Shown here piece by piece: positions 25,098 through 32,954 of a DNA stretch of 64,000 bases (position 1 is its first letter; every line of letters begins with the position of its first letter). The notes under the pieces were generated by a model. That model was not told the origin of the DNA and made no database searches. It worked only from the letters and a program-made list of their open reading frames with translations. This stretch comes from Brevibacillus aydinogluensis. GTDB taxonomy: Bacteria > Bacillota > Bacilli > Brevibacillales > Brevibacillaceae. The DNA is taken from NCBI RefSeq assembly GCF_031954365.1, contig NZ_JAUSVZ010000002.1. One strand, 5' to 3'. The position numbers and the translations under genes are program-made.

Positions 25098-25679
25098 ATG
25101 TATGAAATTAAAAGTAGTTTAATCATTGTCAATTTCTATGAAGAAATGTTTAATGATGCTCTTTATTACCTCCAGAAAGCCCAAGAAACAGATGGTATTT
25201 TTGAAAAGTGGAGGTACTATAGATCTACAATCATCAATTGTTGTATCTCCGCAGAGTCGTATCTTCACAATGTGATTGTTCAGCAGCTACAAAAAAAGAA
25301 TCAAAAAAAATTGTACAGAGTGGAAAAACAATGGCTTAATTTTTTGTCTGATTATAATTATAGAAATTGGCCAAAAAAAGCAACAAATATTAAAACCAGG
25401 TTCAATACTGCATTAAATTTAGTTGCTTCAACTAATGTTAAAAAAGATAAAAGATATCAATCTACACTTAACGCTTACATAGCTCTTTCAAATATTAGAA
25501 ATTCAATTGTTCATTATGCACCTAAAGATTTTTATAATATATATCAATCACAGGACTTTGAAAAATTTGCACTTGCTGCACCAAATATAGTTGATGAGCT
25601 AGTAACAGAAATTTGTAGAGTTGTAGGTATTCAGAAGCATCAGTGTTTCAGTATGAGGAGCCCACGTATTATAACTTAA
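25098..25679 (+). CDS. HEPN-domain protein (possible RNase effector)
   Basis: About 193 residues from the ATG at 25098-25100 (AAAGGA ten bases upstream; an in-frame GTG at 25089 is too close). The sequence is helical and contains ALSNIRNSIVHYAP near residue 140: RN-x3-H is the Rx4-6H signature of HEPN nucleases, here with the favoured polar Asn after Arg. HEPN proteins are often RNase toxins of toxin-antitoxin or abortive-infection systems. No nucleotidyltransferase (MNT) partner is visible nearby; the divergent 191-residue gene might be a partner. Strand is opposite to the ICE core and the gene is AT-rich, consistent with cargo. Confidence 0.65.
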   Translation: MYEIKSSLIIVNFYEEMFNDALYYLQKAQETDGIFEKWRYYRSTIINCCISAESYLHNVIVQQLQKKNQKKLYRVEKQWLNFLSDYNYRNWPKKATNIKTRFNTALNLVASTNVKKDKRYQSTLNAYIALSNIRNSIVHYAPKDFYNIYQSQDFEKFALAAPNIVDELVTEICRVVGIQKHQCFSMRSPRIIT

Positions 25680-25799
25680 CTAAATTATTAGTGCCTAACA
25701 CAAGTACCCTATAGCTTCGCCTATTGTGGTATTTTGGTTTTTTGTGGCCCACTAATCTAGTTCATAAACCCTATTCATTAAGTGATCCTCCTCATATCC

Positions 25800-25834
25800 G
25801 GGAGCAGCCGTGGTAGACTGCTCCCCGCTTTTTC
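25800..25834 (+). terminator. Plus-strand terminator after the HEPN gene
   Basis: GGGAGCAG and CTGCTCCC form an eight-base stem followed by CGCTTTTTC. A weaker hairpin with T tract also occurs at about 25707-25743. Confidence 0.7.
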
Positions 25835-26099
25835 ATAACAGTGCCAGGTCGATCAGCAGTACCGCACTACCGTCGCTCTGGAAGTCCTTGAGTATTTCTG
25901 AAATTGGCACTTCTTTTCCATCTTCCGTTCCGCCCCGGCTGAATGAAGCAAGTGTGTAATCCCGATCAACTTCCCTGATTTCTTCGTGCAGCGTGCCGTC
26001 ATCATCTGCCACGTATTCCGCGTAAATCTTGATCGCCTCTTCCTGATTTTCCGCTTTAATCAAAGCGTAATATGGATCGTGTATTTCAAAGTATCTCAT
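25833..26099 (-). CDS. Small acidic hypothetical protein
   Basis: 88 residues, starting MRYFEIHDPYYALIKAENQEEAI with a good AAGGAGG site. Strongly acidic (YVADDDGTLHEEIREVDRD). This style is common in mobile-element accessory genes; no function can be assigned. It lies 30 bases downstream of a similar small acidic gene. Confidence 0.6.
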   Translation of the reverse strand: MRYFEIHDPYYALIKAENQEEAIKIYAEYVADDDGTLHEEIREVDRDYTLASFSRGGTEDGKEVPISEILKDFQSDGSAVLLIDLALL

Positions 26100-26129
26100 C
26101 GTTCTTTCCTCCTTAACTACAGTGTTAAA

Positions 26130-26414
26130 TTACCATTCAGTGCTGTAGGCGATAATATCTTTATCGCCGCAGTATTCTTTGAAAAAGTCGCCAACCGTGG
26201 ATGTCTCAATCAATTTCCAGCCTTCATGCAGTTCAAACCACCATATCGCCTCTCCGCCTTTTGCTGGCTCTTGAATGTATACCAGCTTATCATCCGGGAT
26301 GGATACTACCTCCTCCGCCTCTACTCCGGTGTCGATTAAGAATGTATTTTTGGCGTGTTCGTCCGACAATGACCAAACGTAATCCGTTCCGTTGATCAAA
26401 AACAGGTGCCTCAT
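26130..26414 (-). CDS. Small acidic hypothetical protein
   Basis: 94 residues, starting MRHLFLINGTDYVWSLSDEHA; aromatic and acidic (WWFELHEGWKLIE). Ribosome site GGGGGAG before the ATG. No recognised family. It follows a broken DNA methyltransferase fragment and is probably cotranscribed with the next small gene. Confidence 0.6.
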   Translation of the reverse strand: MRHLFLINGTDYVWSLSDEHAKNTFLIDTGVEAEEVVSIPDDKLVYIQEPAKGGEAIWWFELHEGWKLIETSTVGDFFKEYCGDKDIIAYSTEW

Positions 26415-26450
26415 GTTTAATCACTCCCCCTTTTCTCAATACGCAGTTTG

Positions 26451-26572
26451 TTAAGTACCGAATTCGAATATGTTCATCTGCGCAGTTTCTAGCCGGATTC
26501 TCTTCTCGGCGATCATGATATAGTCCGGGTTCATTTCCGTGCCGAAATATTATCGTCCGCCGGTCGCTACAT
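26451..26572 (-). pseudogene. C-terminal remnant of a DNA methyltransferase
   Basis: The minus-strand frame ending at 26451 reads YFGTEMNPDYIMIAEKRIR and then a short tail. G(T/I)E-x-NP-x-Y-x-x-IA-x-x-RI is the typical end of N4/N6 DNA methyltransferases, after the GSGTTG region. A stop codon replaces the residue before YFGTE and there is no open frame further upstream, so only about 40 codons remain. Confidence 0.65.
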
Positions 26573-26586
26573 CCTACCTTCCCCCT

Positions 26587-26615
26587 TTGTCAATAATAAT
26601 GGAATGTGGTACAAT
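26587..26615 (+). promoter_or_regulatory. Strong sigma-A-type promoter
   Basis: TTGTCA and TACAAT are separated by exactly 17 bases, with a predicted start near 26622. The transcript would end at the hairpin at 26957-26982, giving an RNA of about 360 nt. Confidence 0.7.
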
Positions 26616-26629
26616 GGTTTTCATCTTAA

Positions 26630-26863
26630 ATGTCAATAGCCGTCAGTGGTGCAACTCCACTCTTCCCCACCATTAAAAAATTTGGCACACTTCTCGCCAG
26701 CGAATACTGGTATTTGGGAATAACATTAGCAGGGTTGCTCTCTGCTTCGATTGCCAATATGTTTAATTATCTAAAAGAATGGGAGTTAGTTTACTTGACA
26801 ATCAATATCTCTATCCTTCTGGTAGCTGTAAGTGGGGAAGTTTCAGTAAAGACGCTGAAATAA
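26630..26863 (+). CDS. Small two-helix membrane protein, or a non-coding RNA
   Basis: 77 codons beginning MSIAVSGATPLFPTIKK, with two hydrophobic stretches (YLGITLAGLLSASIANMF and LTINISILLVAVSGEVSV). There is no Shine-Dalgarno site, and the ATG is only about eight bases from the predicted transcription start, so translation would be almost leaderless. The strong promoter and terminator show that the region is transcribed as a unit; whether the product is a peptide or an RNA is open. Confidence 0.4.
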   Translation: MSIAVSGATPLFPTIKKFGTLLASEYWYLGITLAGLLSASIANMFNYLKEWELVYLTINISILLVAVSGEVSVKTLK

Positions 26864-26956
26864 CAGCTCTAAGTGAAGGGCACAGCACCAAATTGATAAT
26901 TACGTTTTGTCAGTTTTATGCTGTGTCCTTCCACCAGAAGGACAACTCTAACTTTG

Positions 26957-26982
26957 AGTCGGAATTCTATTCCGGCTTTTTT
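26957..26982 (+). terminator. Terminator of the 26.6-kb transcript
   Basis: AGTCGGAAT and ATTCCGGCT form a nine-base stem followed by TTTTTT. Confidence 0.85.
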
Positions 26983-27077
26983 GTACTTCAAATGCATACC
27001 CCTGATCAAATAACTTAATTTAGATTGTGTTATTTTCCACGCTCGTGGTATCCTCCGCTCATAGGAGCGTGATCAAT

Positions 27078-27293
27078 TTGGACAAGTCCTTTTATTACGC
27101 AGTCCCCTGGGGGGAGGTCAGCTACCTGCGCGAGACCCTATCCGCTCTGGAGATTCCGTTTGTCCTCGAACAGGATAGTCATCTTGGTCTGGCCGCTGGG
27201 GAAATAGCCTTTGTATTCCCTGACCTCCCCATTAGGCAGTACCGCCACGTCTTTGAGTTGTTCGGCACTGCTGGCCGGAGGTATCCAAGTTAA
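27078..27293 (+). CDS. Small hypothetical protein
   Basis: 71 residues from a TTG start nine bases after AGGAG. The sequence (LDKSFYYAVPWGEVSYLRET, later LGLAAGEIAFVFPDLP) looks like a compact alpha/beta domain and codon use resembles the ICE core. It is convergent with the helicase gene. No family recognised; a small accessory or immunity-like protein are only guesses. Confidence 0.45.
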   Translation: MDKSFYYAVPWGEVSYLRETLSALEIPFVLEQDSHLGLAAGEIAFVFPDLPIRQYRHVFELFGTAGRRYPS

Positions 27294-27337
27294 CCCCCTT
27301 TCTCTCGTAATGAGTGGGTATTCGAATTTTACAAGCG

Positions 27338-29596
27338 CTATGAAAAATCAACAGCCCTTCTGTCCTCCCAGTCAGGAAGATTCGGGGCTGTCTTGTTCAG
27401 TCCATGTAACTGTATGTCTTCAACAATTCGTTTGGCTAACCGAGTATAGCGCGCCACAATCTTGTTATTCTTGATCGCAATCTGCAGGGCTTTTTTGGTT
27501 CCCACCAAGACTACTTTGGATTCGGCCCGGGTGATTCCGGTGTAAATCAGATTTCTTGCAAGCATGATGTAATGACTGGTCGATACCGGTATGATGACGA
27601 TGGGAGCCTGCCCTCCCTGCGACTTGTGTATGGTGATACTATAGGCTAGTTGAAGTTCATGTAACTCTTCCTTGGTGTATGTCACCACTTGGCCGTTGAT
27701 CGTGCAGTACAGACCTTTCTCTTCTGTTACTTGTCCTTCTTTGTCCAGCAGGTAATCAATCCGATCAATCGTGCCGATATCGCCGTTGAACACCTCTTTT
27801 GTGTAGTTATTTTTGGTTTGTATGATTTTGTCCCCGACTCGAAAAATTGTTTTCCCGACTGCTATCTCTTCTTTATGGGGGGCAGAGGGATTGAGAGTTT
27901 CCTGGAGCACACGATTCAACTCTTCCGTTCCAATCGGCCCCTTTTTCATGGGACTAAGAACAAGAATATCAGCAGCAGTGTATCCAAGCTGCGTAAACCT
28001 AACTACACTGTTCCGGATCGTTGCAGCGATCTCTTCCTGCTTTTCCCGCTGGATGAAGTAAAAATCCTGTTTCCCTGGATCAATAACAATCGACTCGCCT
28101 TTATTGATCCGGTGAGCATTGGTGACAATCTGGCTGTTTTGCGCCTGCCGGAAGACTTCCGTAAGCCGTACATGCGGAACGCCGGCATCCATCATGTCTT
28201 TCAGTACATTTCCTGGATTCACGGAAGGGAGCTGATCCTGGTCCCCCACAAGCAATACTTTCGTTTTGTTCGGGTTGATTGCTCTGAACAGCAAATCGGC
28301 CAACTGAATATCCATCATGGAAATTTCATCGACAATGAGTAAATCTGCTTCAAGCGGATTGCTCTCGTTGAATTCAGGCTCCTCTCCCGGCCGGAAGTTA
28401 ATAAGTCTGTGAATGGTAGCTGCATCCAGTCCGGTTACCTCCGTAAGTTTACGACTGGCCCGTCCTGTCGGTGCTGCTAGGGCAATCCTAGCCACTGGAT
28501 TAAGCCGTTGATACACATCAATGACTGCTTTCACACTAGCCGTTTTGCCACATCCAGGACCACCGGTTAAGATCAACAGGTTTTCCATGAACAGCTTACG
28601 GATGGCTTCACGTTGCCCTTCCGCCAACACCATTTTGGAACGAACCTGGTAATCTTTGATGGCAGCATCGATGGCAGCCATGTTTACGTTGTCACTGCCG
28701 CTACGCATAAATCTGAGTAAGCGTTGGGCTAGTCTTTTTTCGGAGCGATACAAAAAAGGAGGATATATTCCCCCTTCCTCAATTATTACTCGCCCATTTT
28801 CCTCCAGTTGAAAAATCCCCTGTTCTACCTCGTCTTTGGTAATGAAAATGTCCGTGTTGTGATTGAGAACCTTCAGTACCTCATCGATCAGCTCCGCTTC
28901 TGGAATGAAGCAATGACCAAAATCAAAGCACATCTTTTTCAGTACATAATCTACACAGGATTCAATCCGAAACATCGAATTGGGCATGATGCCCAACCTT
29001 TTCGCAATCTCGTCCGCCTTCAAAAAGCCGATGAGATCCAATTTGGTGAGTTGATATGGATTCCGCTTGATAATTTCCAGCGTATTGGAGCCAAACTCTT
29101 TATAGGCTTTCACGACAATATTGGGGCTGATCCCGTACTTCGACAGCTCCATCATGATCTGTTGAACTTCAAACGAAGATCGAACACTGGCGACAATAGA
29201 AGAAGCCTTTTGCTGACCAATCCCACGGATAGGCAGTAAGCAGGCTTCTCCTTCTTTCATGATGATATCTAATGCATGCTCACCAAGGGCTTCAACAATC
29301 TGTTGAGCTCTTTTCTCTCCACAGCCTTTCACCAGGGATGAAGAGAGGAAATCAATTACCTGTTCCTTGCTTTTCGGAATCGGTCGTTCCCAACGTTCAA
29401 CACGGTACTGATCGCCAAATTGTGGATGTTTGAACCAATCGCCGTATACTGTGATTTTCTCGTTTGGTTCAACCCCATAGATAGTTCCCGTAATCGTAAT
29501 TTCTTTCCCGTCGTTTTGCTTGAGAATAGCTACAATGAAGTCGTTGTTTGGTTGCCGATACTTATAACGAACCAATGTTCCGGTAATACCGTCCAA
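27338..29596 (-). CDS. recD2: RecD2-like DNA helicase
   Basis: About 752 residues from a TTG start eight bases after AGGAGG. An N-terminal OB-like segment (ITGTLVRYKYRQPNNDFIVA) is followed by helix-hairpin-helix repeats (LPIRGIGQQKASSIV) and a superfamily 1B helicase core: Walker A TGGPGCGKTA near 345, DEISMMD (Walker B), GDQDQLPSV (motif III), and the C-terminal HKSQGGQ with YTGITRA (motifs V/VI). RecD2 helicases move 5'-3' on single-stranded DNA and occur in many plasmids and ICEs, where they may help plasmid processing. Chromosomal RecD2 is usually about 750-800 residues. It is transcribed toward the primase block. Confidence 0.92.
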   Translation of the reverse strand: MDGITGTLVRYKYRQPNNDFIVAILKQNDGKEITITGTIYGVEPNEKITVYGDWFKHPQFGDQYRVERWERPIPKSKEQVIDFLSSSLVKGCGEKRAQQIVEALGEHALDIIMKEGEACLLPIRGIGQQKASSIVASVRSSFEVQQIMMELSKYGISPNIVVKAYKEFGSNTLEIIKRNPYQLTKLDLIGFLKADEIAKRLGIMPNSMFRIESCVDYVLKKMCFDFGHCFIPEAELIDEVLKVLNHNTDIFITKDEVEQGIFQLEENGRVIIEEGGIYPPFLYRSEKRLAQRLLRFMRSGSDNVNMAAIDAAIKDYQVRSKMVLAEGQREAIRKLFMENLLILTGGPGCGKTASVKAVIDVYQRLNPVARIALAAPTGRASRKLTEVTGLDAATIHRLINFRPGEEPEFNESNPLEADLLIVDEISMMDIQLADLLFRAINPNKTKVLLVGDQDQLPSVNPGNVLKDMMDAGVPHVRLTEVFRQAQNSQIVTNAHRINKGESIVIDPGKQDFYFIQREKQEEIAATIRNSVVRFTQLGYTAADILVLSPMKKGPIGTEELNRVLQETLNPSAPHKEEIAVGKTIFRVGDKIIQTKNNYTKEVFNGDIGTIDRIDYLLDKEGQVTEEKGLYCTINGQVVTYTKEELHELQLAYSITIHKSQGGQAPIVIIPVSTSHYIMLARNLIYTGITRAESKVVLVGTKKALQIAIKNNKIVARYTRLAKRIVEDIQLHGLNKTAPNLPDWEDRRAVDFS

Positions 29597-29719
29597 ATGT
29601 TGCACCTCCTACTCACTCATTACACACAGTTTTTATTATTGCTATTAGAATGAAAAGAGATTACGATACCTCTGTTACCCCAGGATTTGATTTCGCAAGT
29701 TTATAAGGTGGTGGAAAAA

Positions 29720-30124
29720 ATGGATATTTTGTCTCGCGATTCAGAGTCCAGCTTGTCTATTCATTTTGTCGAGCTTGATTCAACATTTTATCCAAGCATT
29801 TGTCTTTCAGTACGAGTTCACGATAATGGATTTAGTGGTGAAAATAAAAGCATTTGGGTTGCCCGTGATGATGTTACTAAATTCATTTTGGAATGCGAAC
29901 AAAATCTCGATTCCATAGAGGCTTCACTAGTAAGCATGAGTTCCAATGAATTCTGTCTAACGCTTCAAAAGATAAATCGTAAGGGGGATTTGCTTTTAAA
30001 ATACGCGCTTTCCAGAACTATTTATCGTGATAATTTCCCAATGGATCTGACAACAACGGGCGGTTTCATAATTGATTTTAGTGAAGTCGAAAAGATGATT
30101 AGATTCTTTAGAACGTATTGTTAA
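29720..30124 (+). CDS. Hypothetical protein, possibly immunity-like
   Basis: 134 residues from the ATG at 29720-29722 (AAGGTGG upstream). AT-rich, on the strand opposite to the ICE core. The beta-strand and acidic pattern (SLSIHFVELDSTFYPSICLSVRV, DDVTKFILECEQNL, GGFIIDFSEVEKMI) resembles small immunity proteins of polymorphic toxin systems (WapI-type), but this is only an impression. Confidence 0.5.
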   Translation: MDILSRDSESSLSIHFVELDSTFYPSICLSVRVHDNGFSGENKSIWVARDDVTKFILECEQNLDSIEASLVSMSSNEFCLTLQKINRKGDLLLKYALSRTIYRDNFPMDLTTTGGFIIDFSEVEKMIRFFRTYC

Positions 30125-30165
30125 TGCTACGTGTTTTAACATACAGGTAGCTTATTCCCTTGATA

Positions 30166-30336
30166 TTAATGGTCTCTGGGTGGCGGATTAATTCCAGCTT
30201 TTATTACAATCAGTTCTTGAATAGCGGCCCGTACACTTACAGGAATCTGTTGATGGCAGAAAACGAGCTGTTCAATCTCAACCAGCACTTCTTCATACCG
30301 TTTTAGCTTTTCTTGAAGGCATGCGATTTGTTCCAT
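30166..30336 (-). CDS. Small helical protein
   Basis: 56 residues, MEQIACLQEKLKRYEEVLVE and onward, ending PPPRDH. Coiled-coil heptads in the first 30 residues. A strong GGAGGGTG site precedes the ATG. Likely cotranscribed with the DUF6906-like gene. No function assigned. Confidence 0.6.
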   Translation of the reverse strand: MEQIACLQEKLKRYEEVLVEIEQLVFCHQQIPVSVRAAIQELIVIKAGINPPPRDH

Positions 30337-30417
30337 TTCACACCCTCCTATAAATGTGCGTGTATTCCAGTCGTCGACTTACCCCAATTGTGTAGTCGTG
30401 TCGCTATATTTTCGGAT

Positions 30418-30591
30418 TCAACTGACAGTTGGCGTTCTATCGAACCATAATTCAAATGTACGATTCGTCCGCCGATGAACGAGCAGCCACATATCGGGCA
30501 ACTTTTTGCTTATTAGCCATTCCTTCGGATTGAGGTCGCGGCTAAGAAGTATGAGTTTTTGCGTTCGCGTCAGGTTTTTACCGTTTTTCAC
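30418..30591 (-). CDS. DUF6906-like small protein
   Basis: 57 residues from a GTG behind AAGGAG. The sequence KNGKNLTRTQKLILLSRDL followed by NPKEWLISKKLPDMWLLVHRRT matches the style of DUF6906: basic start, LTR-x-QK, LNP-x-x-W, and a short beta hairpin with VHR. These proteins are found in Bacillota phages and mobile elements; function unknown. Confidence 0.65.
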   Translation of the reverse strand: MKNGKNLTRTQKLILLSRDLNPKEWLISKKLPDMWLLVHRRTNRTFELWFDRTPTVS

Positions 30592-30624
30592 TGTCTCAAC
30601 TCCTTCTTCTTCTCACTTCCCCCG

Positions 30625-31371
30625 TTAAGCCACTGAGCCTTGATGTTTCATCTCTTCTTCAATGAGTACCGGCAGCCATTTGATCATCCATTCCGTTGGG
30701 ATGAACACGTTGGGGTGGATCGCCTGGGGCAAGTGTCGTTTGATCAAACCAAGAACAAAGTCGTAAGAAAGAGAAAGAACCCGCTTGGATTTTCGACCGA
30801 TCTCCCTTTCCTCTATCCTCTGCCCAACCGAACTCACTTTTTGTTTGAAGCGATCCACCATTTCCTTGAAAGACACAAGCTTACGAACCACTTTTTCAGT
30901 TTGGGCATTTTCATCTATAACCTTGATTTCAATTGCCTGAATAGTGTCAGATTCATTTTCAGGCAACACCAGGCGAATCTCCGGCTCCAATTCTGCCCCA
31001 AGGTTACGAGCCATGCGTTCAATCTCTTCCTGGGAAGTAAACAGCCGTTGTTGAATCTGCTGCCACTTCCGGACCAAACCGATCACAAATGGGATCCCGC
31101 TTGTCAGAACGCAATACAGCTTCTCCAATTGATCAGTGGTCCAATTCATCAAATCGGCACCAATAAACAGGTAGCTTTTCACCCCCTTTTCATAGCTGTA
31201 TTTGACGCGGTTGGAAACCTGGGAGACCCCTTTCCGGAAGTGACATACAACTACATCCTTCAGGAACGCGTATGTATCATCGGCCTCAACCAGCATTTCG
31301 ATTTTCTTCTTGAGAAGAGCCAAGACATTGTGTTCCCGACCGCTCAAAACCATCAGCTCGACATATTGCAT
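30625..31371 (-). CDS. Hypothetical ICE protein, 248 residues
   Basis: Starts MQYVELMVLSGREHNVLALLKKKI with AAGGAGG upstream. The first 110 residues look alpha/beta (VVVCHFRKGVSQVS, YLFIGADLMNWTT), the middle is acidic and helical, and the last 60 residues are helical with a conserved-looking PNVFIPTEWMIKWLPVLIEEEM. I do not recognise it. It lies in the group of small control-region genes downstream of the XRE regulator. Confidence 0.55.
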   Translation of the reverse strand: MQYVELMVLSGREHNVLALLKKKIEMLVEADDTYAFLKDVVVCHFRKGVSQVSNRVKYSYEKGVKSYLFIGADLMNWTTDQLEKLYCVLTSGIPFVIGLVRKWQQIQQRLFTSQEEIERMARNLGAELEPEIRLVLPENESDTIQAIEIKVIDENAQTEKVVRKLVSFKEMVDRFKQKVSSVGQRIEEREIGRKSKRVLSLSYDFVLGLIKRHLPQAIHPNVFIPTEWMIKWLPVLIEEEMKHQGSVA

Positions 31372-31471
31372 AGTGATCCCTCCTTACTTTTTTCCGAATC
31401 TGACCACTAACAAATGGACAAGAGCCTTTTGATCGTGTCCTTTTGTTACTACTCAGTTTCAAAATGGTAAG

Positions 31472-31499
31472 AAAAACGATAGGGAAGACTGACTTCCCC
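31472..31499 (-). terminator. Weak terminator-like hairpin
   Basis: GGGAAG and CTTCCC with a five-base loop, followed on the minus strand by TATCGTTTTT, just after the 48-residue gene. Confidence 0.5.
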
Positions 31500-31509
31500 T
31501 AAGTAACGA

Positions 31510-31656
31510 CTATTTTTTTGTTTCGGTTCGTAGGGTTTCGGCTTCTTTCAACCCATGTTCCGTAAGCAAAAAGGGTGATGAGAATCCTGTTTCCTTCGAA
31601 TTGGATTGAGCATTTTGCAGTTCGGTTAATGCCTCCTCCACCAAGGAACGTTCCAT
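31510..31656 (-). CDS. Small hypothetical protein
   Basis: 48 residues, MERSLVEEALTELQNAQSNS and onward, ending LRTETKK. A strong GAGGAGGGAG site lies before the ATG. Helical and acidic; too short to classify. Confidence 0.55.
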   Translation of the reverse strand: MERSLVEEALTELQNAQSNSKETGFSSPFLLTEHGLKEAETLRTETKK

Positions 31657-31824
31657 ATGGATCTCCCTCCTCGGATACAGATCTGAAGTAAATTAACGAG
31701 CATCGTACTCCACCGTGTAGCATGAGAAACACGTAAAGTGGAGATAATTAAAATCAATGAGTAGGAAAAAGCAGGAATAGAACTGAGAATACGAACCCGT
31801 TAGAATATTCAAAAAGGTTGTTAG

Positions 31825-31983
31825 TCAAGCGGATTCTTCTCTCACCGATGCTTCATCTGCCAAGGAGTCTTGAGAAGGTTGAATAACTGGTGCTTCGAGA
31901 ACAACCTTTAATGCTTGAACCATTCGTTCCATGTCCGGCTCGAACTCACGGTTAACTACAATACCTTTGGGGGGATTGTTCAT
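31825..31983 (-). CDS. Small hypothetical protein following the XRE gene
   Basis: 52 residues from the ATG at 31981-31983, which has an ideal AAAGGAGGTCAATC site; longer frames are rejected. Sequence: MNNPPKGIVVNREFEPDMER then a helical, acidic tail ending DEASVREESA. It lies 13 bases after the XRE stop, so it is cotranscribed and may be an accessory regulator. Sequence motif (F-x-PD-x-x-RMV-x-ALK) resembles short ICE and phage ORFs that accompany XRE genes. Confidence 0.65.
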   Translation of the reverse strand: MNNPPKGIVVNREFEPDMERMVQALKVVLEAPVIQPSQDSLADEASVREESA

Positions 31984-31996
31984 GATTGACCTCCTT

Positions 31997-32227
31997 TCAT
32001 GCGGTATTTTGTCCTTTTTCATCACAATCACTCTCAAAAAATAGAGTCCAATCAATTCCAAATGTATCTGCAATTTTCTTTGCCGTTTTTACTCCTATTG
32101 TGCTACCGTTTTCAGCTTTGGTATAGGTTGAACGTTCAATACCAGACATTTTTGCAGCTTTCTCTTGTGTCAAACCCTTACTATACCTGAGTTCAATCAA
32201 CCAATCCCGACGTTTAATTTGTTTCAT
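31997..32227 (-). CDS. XRE-family regulator (small)
   Basis: 76 residues, essentially one helix-turn-helix (LIELRYSKGLTQEKAAKMSG, then IERSTYTKAENGSTI). Its promoter (TTGACT-17-TATAAT at 32294-32266) lies within operator-like repeats shared with the divergent repressor gene at 32383. By analogy with phage and ICE switches it would be a Cro- or Xis-like early regulator. Confidence 0.85.
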   Translation of the reverse strand: MKQIKRRDWLIELRYSKGLTQEKAAKMSGIERSTYTKAENGSTIGVKTAKKIADTFGIDWTLFFESDCDEKGQNTA

Positions 32228-32265
32228 TACTTCACCACCCTTCCCACATTGTTCTGTTTGATCAC

Positions 32266-32294
32266 ATTATATTGTTCTTTTTTATCACAGTCAA
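32266..32294 (-). promoter_or_regulatory. Promoter of the minus-strand XRE gene, with operators
   Basis: TTGACT and TATAAT with a 17-base spacer. The spacer GTGATAAAAAAGAAC and the following GTGATC repeat a GTGAT half-site also found in the palindrome at 32329-32345, so a regulator probably covers the promoter. Confidence 0.8.
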
Positions 32295-32328
32295 TACAGG
32301 TTGTTCTTTATCAGGACATTTATTTTAT

Positions 32329-32345
32329 TGTGATTTTTTATCACA
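32329..32345. promoter_or_regulatory. Palindromic operator between divergent regulators
   Basis: TGTGAT-TTTTT-ATCACA, a perfect inverted repeat with six-base arms, about 37 bases before the repressor start and adjacent to its probable -10 (TATAAT at 32346-32351). Confidence 0.75.
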
Positions 32346-32382
32346 TATAATTGACTTTAGTCATACTTAGGGAGTGAGGACC

Positions 32383-32739
32383 ATGATCCTCGGTCAACGC
32401 TTAAAGGCGTGCCGTAAAGCAAAAAAGCTAACACAACAGGAACTCTCGGTAAGATTAAGTATTAACCGCTCTACCTACGCTAAGTATGAAACAGGGGATA
32501 ATGAACCAGATAATGAAACCCTTCAAAAGTTGGCTGACTTTTTCGGTGTATCCGTTGATTACCTTCTCGGCCGAACCGATGATCCAGCGACTATCAACAA
32601 AAGCGAACGGCCTTTAACTGAACTCGAGAACCTCTTTTTCTACGAACTGGATAAATTAAGTGAGGAAGATAAGAAGAAGGCTTTGGAACATGTAAGATAC
32701 TTAAGGTATTTGGCGGAGAAAGAAAATAAGAAAACATAA
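32383..32739 (+). CDS. XRE-family repressor (ImmR-like)
   Basis: 118 residues from the ATG at 32383-32385, eight bases after AGGGAG; the upstream in-frame GTG is too close to the site. An N-terminal HTH (LGQRLKACRKAKKLTQQELS, INRSTYAKYETGDNEPD) is followed by ADFFGVSVDYLLGRTDD, a hallmark of ImmR/Xre repressors in ICEBs1-like elements, and a helical C-terminus. In such elements it is cleaved by an ImmA protease after DNA damage; an ImmA-like gene is found at 43.4 kb rather than next door. That link is inferred. Confidence 0.85.
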   Translation: MILGQRLKACRKAKKLTQQELSVRLSINRSTYAKYETGDNEPDNETLQKLADFFGVSVDYLLGRTDDPATINKSERPLTELENLFFYELDKLSEEDKKKALEHVRYLRYLAEKENKKT

Positions 32740-32775
32740 AATCAAGACACGTTTAAAAATGACGTGTCTTGATTT
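32739..32775 (+). terminator. Hairpin after the repressor gene
   Basis: A perfect 14-bp stem (AAATCAAGACACGT / ACGTGTCTTGATTT) with a nine-base loop starts in the stop codon. The T tract is weak, but the stem is strong. Confidence 0.7.
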
Positions 32776-32954
32776 GCTGATGCTTGTTATTCATCGTTCA
32801 TCAGTTTCGAAATCTTCCCCCTTCTTCTTAGTTATGACGTAGTAAGAGTTAAAATTGCACCTGTTTCTGTACTGCTTCTGAAACGAATCGCATGCATACC
32901 TCAGAGGGGACTAACAACGATACAGGAGTTAACACAAAATCATTGACAGACCCC
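32776..32954. other. Intergenic, nothing recognised
   Basis: No gene, repeat or clear promoter seen between the repressor hairpin and the end of the dGTPase-like gene. Confidence 0.5.
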
